A stretch of 64,000 nt of DNA from NCBI GenBank assembly GCA_964621645.1, contig CAZUMH010000001.1:37587-101586 (forward strand). The letters run 5' to 3'. The notes beneath the pieces were generated by a model, which made no database searches, was not told the DNA's origin, and worked only from the letters and a program-made list of their open reading frames with translations. This DNA comes from CAZUMH01 sp964621645. GTDB taxonomy: Bacteria > Zhuqueibacterota > QNDG01 > JAGLOF01. Position 1 is the first letter of the stretch. Every line of letters starts with the position of its first letter. A program made the translations under genes and the position numbers. Below, one piece after another: positions 8,282 to 16,903 of this stretch.

Positions 8282-8989
8282 ATGAACATCCCGACAAAAC
8301 TGGTGTGCCTGACGATATTCTCTCTGCTGCTTCTCACCGCCTGCAGCACCAACCGGCTGCATGAGTACACCCTGGAAAATACCACAGCTGCTGCCGAGAT
8401 GTCCCCGGCGCCGCGGGCTCAGGTGTTTTCTCACACCTTCTTCGCTCCGAGCGGAAACATCGTTTCCGCGCTGATCGAGGCCGGCACCAACATCGCCAAG
8501 GAGGTCGAGGCCCAGAAAGCGCAGCGGAAACTGGACAGCGCCATGGTACAGGTGGATATTCCGGAGATTATACGGTACCGGACCCTGCAGAAATGCAGCC
8601 GCCATCTCGAGATGCGGCCGGTGGAAAAACGCGAGCAGGCGGATTTTGTCTACGTGATGCGCATTAAAAAATACGGCATAGAAGCGGAATCATGGACAGC
8701 CCAGGTCCAGTTTTTAATCGATGTAAACGTGCGTATGATCGACAATGAGAAGGAACTGAAGATCTGGGAACGAAACATCCATGAACGCATGGATATCACC
8801 GGCTCTATTTTCGGTTTCAGCGAACGGCTGGGCGACGTGATCACGGCAGCGGCATTATCGAAACTGACGGAAGAGCAAATGGTAGAAGGATTTGCAAACC
8901 TGGCGGAATACGCCGCCGGAAGAGTCGCCGAACGGATTTACGATGATTTTCTTGAATCACGGGAGAGACTGGAGGAACAAACCCAATAG
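8282..8989 (+). CDS. Predicted lipoprotein, unknown function
   Basis: About 235 residues. AAGGAG (8271-8276) lies five bases before ATG 8282, an ideal start. The signal sequence (LVCLTIFSLLLL) ends in the lipobox LTAC, so the mature protein begins with a lipidated Cys. The rest alternates strands and amphipathic helices (VQFLIDVNVRMIDNEKEL, AAALSKLTEEQMVEGFANLA) and ends in an acidic helix. No family recognised. It is followed by about 780 bases of repeat-rich DNA up to a terminator at 9774. Confidence 0.72.
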   Translation: MNIPTKLVCLTIFSLLLLTACSTNRLHEYTLENTTAAAEMSPAPRAQVFSHTFFAPSGNIVSALIEAGTNIAKEVEAQKAQRKLDSAMVQVDIPEIIRYRTLQKCSRHLEMRPVEKREQADFVYVMRIKKYGIEAESWTAQVQFLIDVNVRMIDNEKELKIWERNIHERMDITGSIFGFSERLGDVITAAALSKLTEEQMVEGFANLAEYAAGRVAERIYDDFLESRERLEEQTQ

Positions 8990-9041
8990 CGGGATATGAT
9001 ACAAAATCAAACTGACACCAGCCTGAATAAATAATACTTGC

Positions 9042-9233
9042 GAATGAAAAAATCGGGATGCTTTGAACAAATGCCCTGAAAAGATGTCTCATACCATGGG
9101 AAAGCTCATCTGCTGGTTGAGTGGGGACGGGTTCTCCGGCATTAGGAAAATCGCCGCCCGGACAGGGGAAACAAGGGATCGCCCGTCCCGATTATTCAAT
9201 ACTATTCTTAAAAAAAATATCGGAAATGACCGA
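9042..9233. repeat. Dispersed repeat element, copy A
   Basis: This stretch is recognisably the same sequence as 54390-54579. Shared blocks in the same order and spacing include AAATCGGGATG, CCATGG, GACGGG, TCGCCGCCC, ACAGGGGA, GATTATTCAATA, TATTCTTAAAAAAA and TGACCGA. Downstream similarity appears to resume around 9660-9745 (GGACTGTCCCAATTCAATA; TTTCACCGATAATCATAA) against 54645-54710, as if copy A were split by the GC-rich insert at 9300-9600. The small open frames inside are not conserved between copies, so the element is probably non-coding. Confidence 0.65.
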
Positions 9234-9299
9234 GTGACCATGTCAGGCGATTTTTCTGAAGCCGAGGGTTGTCTTTGACTGTACCATAAAGAATCATTT

Positions 9300-9600
9300 A
9301 CAGAAACGTTGTTGCCAAAAAGAAATATACCTCATTTCGGGCCTGATTTCGGCCCGAAGGCGCGGCTGCCGCTTTATATACCGTAAAACACCCGCATCCG
9401 AAAAGGGGCCGGCGTAAAAATGAAAACAGTTGGCGGCCCGTCTCATTTTCGGGCCGCCGTATAGAGAGAAAAGCAGCGTCCGGGGGCCGGGATGGGGCAT
9501 GGAGACTCGAAGAATGGGAACGCACCTGTGAAAAGCTATTCAGCCGCGCCAGGGGTTTTTGGTCCTTTTTGCCCCGTCAAAAAAGATATCTCATCCTAAA
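9300..9600. other. GC-rich intergenic island with two strong hairpins
   Basis: No gene is convincing here. Two perfect dyads stand out: TTCGGGCC (9336-9343) with GGCCCGAA (9351-9358), and GGCGGCCCG (9432-9440) with CGGGCCGCC (9450-9458). Base composition is clearly richer in G+C than the AT-rich flanks. Two overlapping minus-strand open frames of about 70 codons exist, in different frames and without ribosome binding sites, so they are not called. It may be a decayed insertion within the repeat element. Confidence 0.4.
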
Positions 9601-9773
9601 GGGAGACTTCTGATACAGTCCGATTAACTAAATTGAAATGTAAGAATCCCTTAAATTGTTAACCATGTACTTGGACTGTCCCAATTCAATACAGAGTATT
9701 ATTGAGAGATTCCGGATTGGTTTCACCGATAATCATAACAACGTACACTACAAAATGAAAAATTAATCGCTGT

Positions 9774-9805
9774 GCCCGGTATCTGAAAATTGCCGGGCGT
9801 TTTTT
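9774..9805 (+). terminator. Intrinsic terminator upstream of the sigma-factor operon
   Basis: GCCCGG (9774-9779) and CCGGGC (9793-9798) form a GC-rich stem followed by GTTTTTT. It is oriented to stop plus-strand transcription, either read-through from the lipoprotein gene at 8282-8989 or a transcript from the intervening repeat region. It also insulates the operon starting at 9889. Confidence 0.65.
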
Positions 9806-9888
9806 CAACATTTCTTGTAAAATATGGGTATCATATAGTGAAAGCGCTGCGGGGAAAGCGGTCAGGCTGGACAAACCGGAAAGAACAG

Positions 9889-10497
9889 ATGGTGACAAAG
9901 AGTGGTGACATTGAAAAAAGTATTCTTACCTCAGCACAGAAGGGCGACGGGGCAGCCTTTGAAAAGATCGTGCTCCATTATCAGCATCGGGTGCTAGCGC
10001 TGGCCTGCAACATCGCGGGAAATCCCGTGGACGCGTGGGATATTGCCCAGGAAGTATTCATCAGACTCTACCGCTACCTGCCGGGCTTTCGCTTTCAAAA
10101 CAGGTTCTATACCTGGCTCTACCGCATTGTGGTCAACACCAGCTACGACTGGCTCAAACAAAAACAGCGCTTTCGTACCGTCACACTCGACAGCATCAAA
10201 GAAACCGGACAGCCGGAGACGGTGCACCGGACATTGGATTGTTTTGACCTGCAGGAGAAAATAATGGAAGGACTGGACCGGATGAATCACCTCCATAAAA
10301 CCGCTTTTATACTGAAAGAAGTGGAAGGTCTTTCCTGCAAAGAGATCGCCAACGTCATGGAGTGTCCGCCCGGTACGGTACGCAGTCACCTCTTTCACGC
10401 CAGAAAAGGCCTGCAGGCTCACCTGCGGATCAACTATCCTGAACTGGCCCAGATGTCTAAAAAGAAGGATAAAAACGATGCGATGCTCATGGACTAA
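9889..10497 (+). CDS. RNA polymerase sigma factor, ECF (sigma-70 family, RpoE-like)
   Basis: A 202-residue two-domain alternative sigma factor. Region 2 is visible as DAWDIAQEVFIRLYRYLPG and FYTWLYRIVVNTSYDWLK (core-polymerase and -10 recognition); region 4 as LHKTAFILKEVEGLSCKEIA then CPPGTVRSHLFHARKGL (-35 recognition helix). ATG 9889 has GGAAAG upstream; the frame opens at 9790 but that part overlaps a terminator. The anti-sigma gene begins inside its last codons (20-base overlap), the standard arrangement for translational coupling of a sigma factor to its inhibitor. The regulon probably includes its own operon; the stimulus is unknown. Confidence 0.92.
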   Translation: MVTKSGDIEKSILTSAQKGDGAAFEKIVLHYQHRVLALACNIAGNPVDAWDIAQEVFIRLYRYLPGFRFQNRFYTWLYRIVVNTSYDWLKQKQRFRTVTLDSIKETGQPETVHRTLDCFDLQEKIMEGLDRMNHLHKTAFILKEVEGLSCKEIANVMECPPGTVRSHLFHARKGLQAHLRINYPELAQMSKKKDKNDAMLMD

Positions 10498-10975
10498 AAA
10501 CAGGCTGGCCAACTATCGCGGTGGGGAACTGCACCGCTGGGAGAACCTCCTGGTCCAGCACCACCTGAAGCGTTGCGATTCCTGCCAGGCGGAACTGGAG
10601 AATCTGAACAGGATAACAGTGGCGGCAGCGGAGGCGCTGCGGCAACAGCGGGAGGAACTTCCCCGGACCGATCTCTGGCCGGTCATCCTTCCCAATCTAC
10701 CAAAAGTAGCCGAACCCGTCGGAATGAATCCCACCCGGCCCCTCTGGCAGCACTGGCCCTCAGCAGCGGCGTTGGCGGCGGCCGCTGTCCTGATCATCTT
10801 ATTGATCGGAAGGGACAGGCTGTCACTGACTGAGGACAGATCCCTGGCATCGCAGCAAATTGAACCGCCGGCGGTGGAAGAAGTGTTCACACCCAATACC
10901 ACCGTCATGACGATCCAGACAGAAGATCCCAAGGTACGGATCGTCTGGCTGTTCCAGGACGACAGTAAATCGTAA
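10478..10975 (+). CDS. Anti-sigma factor with zinc-finger (ZAS-type) domain
   Basis: A 165-residue membrane-anchored partner of the preceding ECF factor. The N-terminus has HLKRCDSC, the H-x3-C-x2-C signature of zinc-binding anti-sigma domains, which clamp the sigma factor in the cytoplasm. A single hydrophobic helix (AAAAVLIILLIG) lies around residue 100, and the last 55 residues would be periplasmic and could sense or be cleaved. The start overlaps the sigma gene by 20 bases. The third gene, 21 bases downstream, is exported and could be a signal partner. Confidence 0.85.
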   Translation: MRCSWTKNRLANYRGGELHRWENLLVQHHLKRCDSCQAELENLNRITVAAAEALRQQREELPRTDLWPVILPNLPKVAEPVGMNPTRPLWQHWPSAAALAAAAVLIILLIGRDRLSLTEDRSLASQQIEPPAVEEVFTPNTTVMTIQTEDPKVRIVWLFQDDSKS

Positions 10976-10996
10976 ATTTCAGATAAGGAGAACATC

Positions 10997-11974
10997 ATGA
11001 AAAAGCACATCATTGTAATTACACTGCTGGCCCTGCTGCTGACTGCGGCGGCCGGCATGACCCAGGTCCCCAATCACGGCACGGTAAGCGGCACCGTTAT
11101 CGATGAGGATTCAGGAAAGCCGATTGAGAATGTACTGGTAAAGTATCATTACACCGGCAGCGATAAAGCGGAGATGGGGACAATGACCGACGCCAAGGGG
11201 GAATTCACTGCCAAGATGATCGAGCCAAACCAGATCGTGATCTTCCTTTTCAGTAAAAAGGAGTATCAGCAGGAGTATCGAGAACTGGTGGTGGAAAAAT
11301 TCGAATCCAAGGAACTTTCCATCTCACTGAAAAAAATCACCCCTTCCTTAAATTATGCCCCTGAAGCCCGGACCTTTCAAATAAAGTACCGCGACGCTCA
11401 GGATATCCTGGAAATTATCAAGCCCTTTCTCAGTGATGCCACTGGCCATGATAAGGTCTCGATGTCTCCTTCCCTGCAGACAATAACGGTCTACGCCAAT
11501 CAGGAGAAACTGGCCAAAATCGCCAAGACCATTGCCACCTACGATGTCCCCCCGAAGCAGATCTGGGTGGAAGTAATGCTGGTCAAGGCCAGCGGCAACG
11601 GCGGCGGCAAGGCGAAAATTCCGGCGGAATTGAATAATCTGGCGAAACAGCTGGAATCCGTCTTCAAATTCACCACTTTTGAAATCATCGGCAGAACGAC
11701 CGCCACAGGGGTGGAGGGAGCGAACATCCAGACCTCCTCAAATATGGATAAAGTCAACCTGCTTCCCAGCTTTCAGATACGGGGCGGCCTCAATCTCAGC
11801 GGTGATGTCATCAGGCTGGATCATTTCCAGGTCCAAGTTGTCAGGCCCATCCGCAGCGAGATCGCCACTACGGTCAACATTCCCGACGGCGGCAAGATGA
11901 TTCTGGGAGCCTCCAACGATAACGCTCTGGAAGGCTCGCTGATCACGGTGGTGTCCGCCAGAGTAATGAAATAA
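10997..11974 (+). CDS. Exported protein: carboxypeptidase-regulatory-like domain plus secretin-like domain
   Basis: 325 residues, third gene of the sigma/anti-sigma operon, with AAGGAG before the ATG. A cleavable signal peptide (IIVITLLALLLTAAAG) is followed by a beta-sandwich of the CarboxypepD_reg type, residues 30-115 (GTVSGTVIDEDSGKPIENV). Residues about 125-195 resemble a secretin short N-domain (FQIKYRDAQDILEIIKPFL ... TIATYDVPPKQIWVEVMLV). The C-terminus ends in VNIPDGGKMILGAS and VVSARVMK, echoing the closing strands of secretins. The long barrel region of a true secretin is missing. It is probably periplasmic or outer-membrane associated; a pore is not implied. Confidence 0.65.
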   Translation: MKKHIIVITLLALLLTAAAGMTQVPNHGTVSGTVIDEDSGKPIENVLVKYHYTGSDKAEMGTMTDAKGEFTAKMIEPNQIVIFLFSKKEYQQEYRELVVEKFESKELSISLKKITPSLNYAPEARTFQIKYRDAQDILEIIKPFLSDATGHDKVSMSPSLQTITVYANQEKLAKIAKTIATYDVPPKQIWVEVMLVKASGNGGGKAKIPAELNNLAKQLESVFKFTTFEIIGRTTATGVEGANIQTSSNMDKVNLLPSFQIRGGLNLSGDVIRLDHFQVQVVRPIRSEIATTVNIPDGGKMILGASNDNALEGSLITVVSARVMK

Positions 11975-12017
11975 CGTGATGACTTGATTCTTCAATAACA
12001 AAAGCAATGTTGCAGCC

Positions 12018-12050
12018 GGCCCCCTCTGGATGAGGGGGCCTATTCTTTTT
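12018..12050 (+). terminator. Intrinsic terminator after the sigma-factor operon
   Basis: GGCCCCCTC (12018-12026), a five-base loop and GAGGGGGCC (12032-12040), followed by TATTCTTTTT. A perfect nine-pair GC-rich stem with a T-tract, 44 bases after the stop of the third gene, closing the three-gene operon. Confidence 0.88.
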
Positions 12051-12214
12051 GGATGGAAAGATAGTTGGATTCGAAGTGAATAATGTACCCGGTTTTTCAA
12101 ACGAGTATTCGGGAGGCAGGGAATTTATCCGGACATCCGTAATGTATTGCAGAAGATATCCTTTATAAAAAATATCCTGCAGCAGCCAGCTGCAGGCAGG
12201 GAAAGGATAACCAC

Positions 12215-14110
12215 TTGAAGGTTCGCTCCCTCCCTTATCGGGCTGCCCTGATCCTGATGCTCCTCTCGGCACACTTCTGCCGGGCAGGGCATGAAGTCAG
12301 CACCCTCCTCAAACTGGATTATTCGGCAGCAGCTGATATCCGCATCCGCAGCAGCAGCGACGGCAATGCCGGTATCGTCGCGTTCAGCGTTCTGGATGAG
12401 GCCCGGGTCGCCCTGCTCTGTATTACCACCGACTGCATTACTATCCACCGCATCCCAGATGGTCTGCTGCTGCAGACAATTCCCCTACTCAGCCACCCCA
12501 GGGATTTCATCTGGAACGGCAGCCGGTTTTTTGTCCGCTTCAGCGACAGGGTTCTGACAATGGACGCTGAAGGCGGTCAGCGGACCGAGATACCCCTCAA
12601 TCCCTCAATCAGGTTCATCTCCCGGCTGAAATGGCGGAATGGAACACTTTATGCCCTCACCGTGGATGGATACTCCTATCCGCTTTCCCGGAACGGACAG
12701 CCGCTGGAGACGGGCAGTCAAATCAGAGAGCGGATACGCGGGTGGGCATTGGATAATGGAATATCGGCATTTCCGGTCATTACCGCTGAATTCAGCGGCG
12801 AAATCAGAGTCTACACCGGCCCGGACAGCACCTTTATCCCCGTCTCCTCCAGTACACCTCTTGGCTGCATGCGGATCATCGGCACAGCCGACAGCTCCCT
12901 CTACCTGGAAATCCAGACTATCCTGCAGCAGGTCCCCTTGCGAGTCAGCCGTACGGTTGCCCGTCTCTCGATGAGTGGTGGACGGATCATCGACACCTTC
13001 GAACCGCCCCGCAGTACTTTTTTCCCCATGACCGCTGATCTTATCATAAGGGAAAACACGCTCTATCACGCGCTCACAACACCGGAATCGATCATTTTTT
13101 ACCGGCTTCGCCAGGACTCCCGCCTCCGGAAGACAATTTTTCCTGCACCGCCGGAGGAGTACCATTATAATGATCATCTGCCGGAATGGGACAGGATGAG
13201 CGTACCAAGTGAAGCTGTGCCGGGGCCGGCGGTACTCGATCCCATCAGCAGAAGTGCAATCATGGAGAATGCCGACAAGTATGTCCAGGTCGAATGGATA
13301 TGCGGAGAGAAGAATACGAGCAACAATGAAGTGATCTCCCTTCCGGACGGTGCCCTTATTCAAACGCCTGCCTGGGTGACGGTCGGCCCCAAGAAGCGGA
13401 CTCCCTACAAATGGGGAGGATTCACCCATGTCGATATATTCAGGGAACGAATCGAAGCGGAATGCTATGCAGGAGACGTCTACGGCGACAGGAATGATCC
13501 CCAGACCGTCAGTCCCGGAGACGCCTACTGCGTCGGTGTCGACTGCAGCGGATTCGTCTCCCGCGCCTGGAACCAGCCGGTGAAACACTGGACCGGATCA
13601 CTCCCGGAAATCTCGGAACCTCTGGAGAGCTGGTCCGAGGTGCGGCCCGGAGACATAGCGGATAAAGTCGCGGGACATGTGATGCTGATCGTGGACAGGA
13701 GCAATTCCGGGGTTTTCAGTGTTGTGCACTCCAACGGGACTACCGAAAATGTGTGCTATCAGATAAAGACACTGTACGATCTCAGCGGATATGTACCCAT
13801 GAAATACGCGGCGGTCATCGAAGACGGGTGGGAGCCCGAAACGGCGGAATGGACGGCCCTGTATCAGAATTTCCCTAATCCGATTCGCTCTGCCACCCAG
13901 ATGCCATTCTACCTTACCTATGAATCGGACGTGACCATCAGCGTGTATAACCTTCTCGGACAGGAAGTCGCCGTTCCCTGCAGCGGACATTTCAGCGAAG
14001 GCGCACACAGCATCGGCTGGGATCCCGGTGAACTGCCGTCGGGGATCTATTTCTACCGTTTGAAGACCGACTGGGACGTATTCATGAAAAAATGCATCGT
14101 CGTCGAATGA
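12215..14110 (+). CDS. Secreted NlpC/P60-like cysteine peptidase with type IX sorting domain
   Basis: 631 residues. The start is TTG 12215, with AAGGA about nine bases upstream, directly followed by a signal peptide (LPYRAALILMLLSAHFCRAG). Residues 30-330 are beta-rich and propeller-like without an assigned family. Residues about 410-525 carry an NlpC/P60-like domain: GVDCSGFVSRAW (Cys444 nucleophile), GDIADKVAGHVMLIVD (His488) and VVHSNG (His505). These enzymes cleave peptidoglycan peptides or related amides. The C-terminus has LYQNFPNPI, a beta-sandwich and SGIYFYRLKT, the type A sorting signal for the type IX system. Catalysis is inferred from motifs only. Confidence 0.78.
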   Translation: MKVRSLPYRAALILMLLSAHFCRAGHEVSTLLKLDYSAAADIRIRSSSDGNAGIVAFSVLDEARVALLCITTDCITIHRIPDGLLLQTIPLLSHPRDFIWNGSRFFVRFSDRVLTMDAEGGQRTEIPLNPSIRFISRLKWRNGTLYALTVDGYSYPLSRNGQPLETGSQIRERIRGWALDNGISAFPVITAEFSGEIRVYTGPDSTFIPVSSSTPLGCMRIIGTADSSLYLEIQTILQQVPLRVSRTVARLSMSGGRIIDTFEPPRSTFFPMTADLIIRENTLYHALTTPESIIFYRLRQDSRLRKTIFPAPPEEYHYNDHLPEWDRMSVPSEAVPGPAVLDPISRSAIMENADKYVQVEWICGEKNTSNNEVISLPDGALIQTPAWVTVGPKKRTPYKWGGFTHVDIFRERIEAECYAGDVYGDRNDPQTVSPGDAYCVGVDCSGFVSRAWNQPVKHWTGSLPEISEPLESWSEVRPGDIADKVAGHVMLIVDRSNSGVFSVVHSNGTTENVCYQIKTLYDLSGYVPMKYAAVIEDGWEPETAEWTALYQNFPNPIRSATQMPFYLTYESDVTISVYNLLGQEVAVPCSGHFSEGAHSIGWDPGELPSGIYFYRLKTDWDVFMKKCIVVE

Positions 14111-14122
14111 TCCGGATGAAGT

Positions 14123-14304
14123 TCAGGGCCGCCGGATCTCCACCTGGTAATTCACGTCCAGCGGGCGGGAGCCCGTGAAGGCGATGGGGTTGCTGGAAGT
14201 ATTTCGAAACATACTGCGGGAAAAACTTGAAATTCCGGATCCAGGACATCCAACGCCTCAAGCATGTCATCAACCGTATTTAAGATCTCCTTTTTGCCGC
14301 TCAT
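14123..14304 (-). pseudogene. Decayed gene remnant (frameshifted 3' end)
   Basis: Read on the minus strand, MSGKKEILNTVDDMLEALDV continues to about 14215 with normal coding character. The frame then derails, and another frame reads RSMFRNTSSNPIAFTGSRPL to a stop at 14123-14125. Joined by one shift these give a plausible protein end of about 60 residues, while the uninterrupted frames give low-complexity Pro/Arg text. No complete gene can be built and the family is not recognised. It sits between convergent genes, where debris is common. The rest of the gap to the terminator at 14428 shows nothing clear. Confidence 0.35.
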
Positions 14305-14427
14305 GGTTCCGGGACCTTCTCCCGGCCAAAGCAAATTCTTACAATCCTGGATTTCATCTTTCTTCCATGTTCTATCAGCAGATCTCCCAAGCGAGAACGC
14401 GGATATAAATTTTTGTCATGGATACCT

Positions 14428-14460
14428 AAAAACAAAACCCGGGGCAACTCACCCCGGGTT
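14428..14460 (-). terminator. Intrinsic terminator of the DUF5916 gene
   Basis: On the minus strand AACCCGGGG (14460-14452), a seven-base loop and CCCCGGGTT (14444-14436), followed by TTGTTTTT. A nine-pair perfect stem 29 bases after the stop of the gene ending at 14489. Confidence 0.88.
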
Positions 14461-14488
14461 GTTAGGTTACTATAATACCGTCTGATTA

Positions 14489-16648
14489 TTATAGGCGCCA
14501 GAGATAGGAGGCCTTGAAGAAGAGGCCCCGCTGCGTTTCCAGAAAACGGTCGCTCTCGATGTACTGATCCGTGTTCCACTCGATCCGGTCATAGCGGGAA
14601 CCGTAGCCGAAATGGAGCACGGTACCGGGAATATAGGTAAATGAAACCAGGAAATCGGTGGTGAGCTCTTCGTAGAAACTGTTGTATTCCACAATGGCCC
14701 GCAGGAAAAGATAGCGGTTAATCTGATACGTGTTTCTGCTTCTGATGATGGTGTAATCGAATACCTTGGAGCTGTCATCCTCGCGATAGAGATCACTGTA
14801 CACCAGCGACAGGGTAGAATTTAGGTATTTATTAGGCTGGTAGATCAGCGAGACGGAGCCGGTATTCCCCCGGCCCTGGTAAGGATCCTCTATATAGCGG
14901 ATTTTTTTTGCGCCGGCCCAGGAAAGAGAAAAAAAGAATCCTTTCATTATCTGGCTCTGGCCGATGAGGCTGTAGCCGCTTGTCTCGAACTTCTCCTCGT
15001 TAAAGATTTCGGTGGAATAAATATATCCCACCCTGAAAATCGAGTTACGCGTCAGTATCAGGTTCGTATAGAATCCGTTCGCGTTTTCCCACTCACCGGC
15101 ATGCTTGTCCCTGATGAACTGATTGTTCAGCATCGGATCGATCCGTTTCAGGATCCCCTTTTTGAGAAAGAAGTGCTTGACTACGCCCAAACGATAACGG
15201 GTGATGCCGGTTCGGGTCAGGTATCCGATCTCGGTATTGAAATGTTCAGACAGGTCGTGCACCCGGGCGTTTATCTGCCAGTCACGGTTGCTGTAGAGAT
15301 AATTCACCCCGACCGCGTGTCCCTTCTGTCTGATGTCGGTATTCAGATTTCCATCATAGGAGAAAATTCCGTGGTATCCGATAGCACTGGAGCGGGTCAG
15401 CCGCATGTATCCGTCGATTCCAGTCACTCTGTTGAAGCCGTCTTCCCGTTCTCTTCCGGTGTAAAAACTCCCTATATAACTGTCTCGGTCCAGGGCTTTC
15501 TTGTGCCTGATAATGAGAATGTCGGCACAGGCTGGATCACCTCCCGTTTCCGAAAGTTCATCCCGGGCGTAGATGGCGGTAATGGTATTGGTGGCATCCA
15601 GCTTTCCGGATAATTTGACCCCCAGCTTGGGATCGACGATGCTGCGGGTATGAACAATCTCTCCCAGGGGATCCCCGTCACTGCTGCCGCCGAAGATGAA
15701 ATGTTCCTTCCCTTCGAGGAAAAAGGGCCGCTTTTCGGGATAGTAAAGCGCGTAGCGCTGGTTGAAATCGACCTGACCCGCGTCCGATTCAACCTGACTG
15801 AAGTCGGGATTATAGGTCGCGTCCAGGATCAGCCTGGAGGTTAGACCCAGTTTGCCGGTCAGACTGAATTCTCCGTCTCCGTCCTCGGCCTTCAGTTGCC
15901 CCATTTCATCATAACTGTTCCGGGACCAGGTTACCGCGGGCAGTATTTCCAGCAGCCGGTAGTGCTTGATCCCCTCATAGACCAGCGGCCGTGTCTGGGT
16001 GTTGAAATTCGGCCCCCATTTGGGATCAAGCGCGGGATAGGTGCCGGCCTCTGTCTTGCGGCTGATGAAGCGTTCGAAAATCACCCCCATGGTCACCGGA
16101 TCGCTGTCCGAATACCGGATGGATTTGAATGGGATTCTCATCTCGGTAGCGTACCCCTCTGGTGTAATCGTCCCGTGACTGTACCAGACGAAATCAACGC
16201 TGGTATCCTCATTGTCACCGACAGCCCTGGCGTCCATCTGGATACCCTGGGGATTAACATAGAAAGTATAGAGCCCCTGTTGGTCATTGTAGGTGTCGAG
16301 ATTGATGCAGATCCAGTCATCGGAACGGATTTTGTCCCGCGCCGTGATGGATGTTTTAATCTTGTCAGGTTCACTGTCATAGCACAAAAAAGCGAAATAG
16401 ATGTTCTCCCGGTCATAGGCGTACCAGACCTTGGTCTGTTCACTCATGGGAACGCCGTAATCAGGCAGATAAGTCATGAATCCTGTCTCTGACGGCGCCT
16501 GCTTCCAGACGGCGTCATCGAGCACTCCGTCGATGACCGGAGGGATGTTCGTTTTGAATGGTCTCAGGATTTCCTTTTTCTGCGCGGTCAGGGCCGTTGT
16601 AACAATAAAAAGCATACAAAGGGCCGGGATCCAGGTTTTTTTCACCAT
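14489..16648 (-). CDS. DUF5916 / CBM9-like outer-membrane protein
   Basis: About 719 residues. ATG 16648 has GAGGA eight bases upstream and begins the signal peptide directly (WIPALCMLFIVTTALTAQ); an ATG five codons earlier is the alternative. Residues 35-210 form a CBM9-like beta-sandwich (IPPVIDGVLDDAVWKQAP, AYDRENIYFAFLCYDSEPDK, MRIPFKSIRYS). The remainder matches the DUF5916 style, long beta-hairpins such as LILDATYNPDFSQVESDAGQ and YYPEKRPFFLEG, ending in SYLWRL as expected for a barrel-type outer-membrane protein. Members are often encoded near exported hydrolases, but the role is unknown; glycan binding is a guess from the first domain. Confidence 0.82.
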   Translation of the reverse strand: MVKKTWIPALCMLFIVTTALTAQKKEILRPFKTNIPPVIDGVLDDAVWKQAPSETGFMTYLPDYGVPMSEQTKVWYAYDRENIYFAFLCYDSEPDKIKTSITARDKIRSDDWICINLDTYNDQQGLYTFYVNPQGIQMDARAVGDNEDTSVDFVWYSHGTITPEGYATEMRIPFKSIRYSDSDPVTMGVIFERFISRKTEAGTYPALDPKWGPNFNTQTRPLVYEGIKHYRLLEILPAVTWSRNSYDEMGQLKAEDGDGEFSLTGKLGLTSRLILDATYNPDFSQVESDAGQVDFNQRYALYYPEKRPFFLEGKEHFIFGGSSDGDPLGEIVHTRSIVDPKLGVKLSGKLDATNTITAIYARDELSETGGDPACADILIIRHKKALDRDSYIGSFYTGREREDGFNRVTGIDGYMRLTRSSAIGYHGIFSYDGNLNTDIRQKGHAVGVNYLYSNRDWQINARVHDLSEHFNTEIGYLTRTGITRYRLGVVKHFFLKKGILKRIDPMLNNQFIRDKHAGEWENANGFYTNLILTRNSIFRVGYIYSTEIFNEEKFETSGYSLIGQSQIMKGFFFSLSWAGAKKIRYIEDPYQGRGNTGSVSLIYQPNKYLNSTLSLVYSDLYREDDSSKVFDYTIIRSRNTYQINRYLFLRAIVEYNSFYEELTTDFLVSFTYIPGTVLHFGYGSRYDRIEWNTDQYIESDRFLETQRGLFFKASYLWRL

Positions 16649-16839
16649 ACAGTGATTCCTCATGCTTTAAATTGGCTTCTGGAAATTATTGGTGTCCGGT
16701 TACGAATAAACCGGCTGGCATATAGTCATAATACGGAAAAGTAGAGAATGAGTTTCTTGATTCCTCCTGCAAGAAATTGAGCTTTGTCTTCCGGAATCCT
16801 TAAGCTTTCAGAGCAAGAAAAATTCATCCATGACAGCAT

Positions 16840-16868
16840 AATAAAACCCCCGACAATAAATGCCGGGG
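16840..16868 (-). terminator. Intrinsic terminator after the blaI-blaR-like genes
   Basis: On the minus strand CCCCGGCA (16868-16861), a five-base loop and TGTCGGGG (16855-16848) with one G:T pair, followed by GTTTTATT. It lies 35 bases beyond the stop of the BlaR-like gene and would end the three-gene transcript. Confidence 0.75.
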
Positions 16869-16903
16869 ATTTTAAGTACTCTCTCACCTGCTTCAGCATG
16901 TAG

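Noticed and set aside
8006..8605. 199-codon minus-strand frame antisense to the lipoprotein gene
   Set aside because: It runs through the orphan terminator and opposite a gene with an ideal start; codon content follows from the sense gene.
9063..9278. 71-codon plus-strand frame inside repeat copy A
   Set aside because: The frame is not preserved in copy B, and there is no binding site.
12605..13588. 327-codon minus-strand frame opposite the NlpC/P60 gene
   Set aside because: Antisense shadow of a GC-rich gene; no start signal, no signal peptide, no motif.
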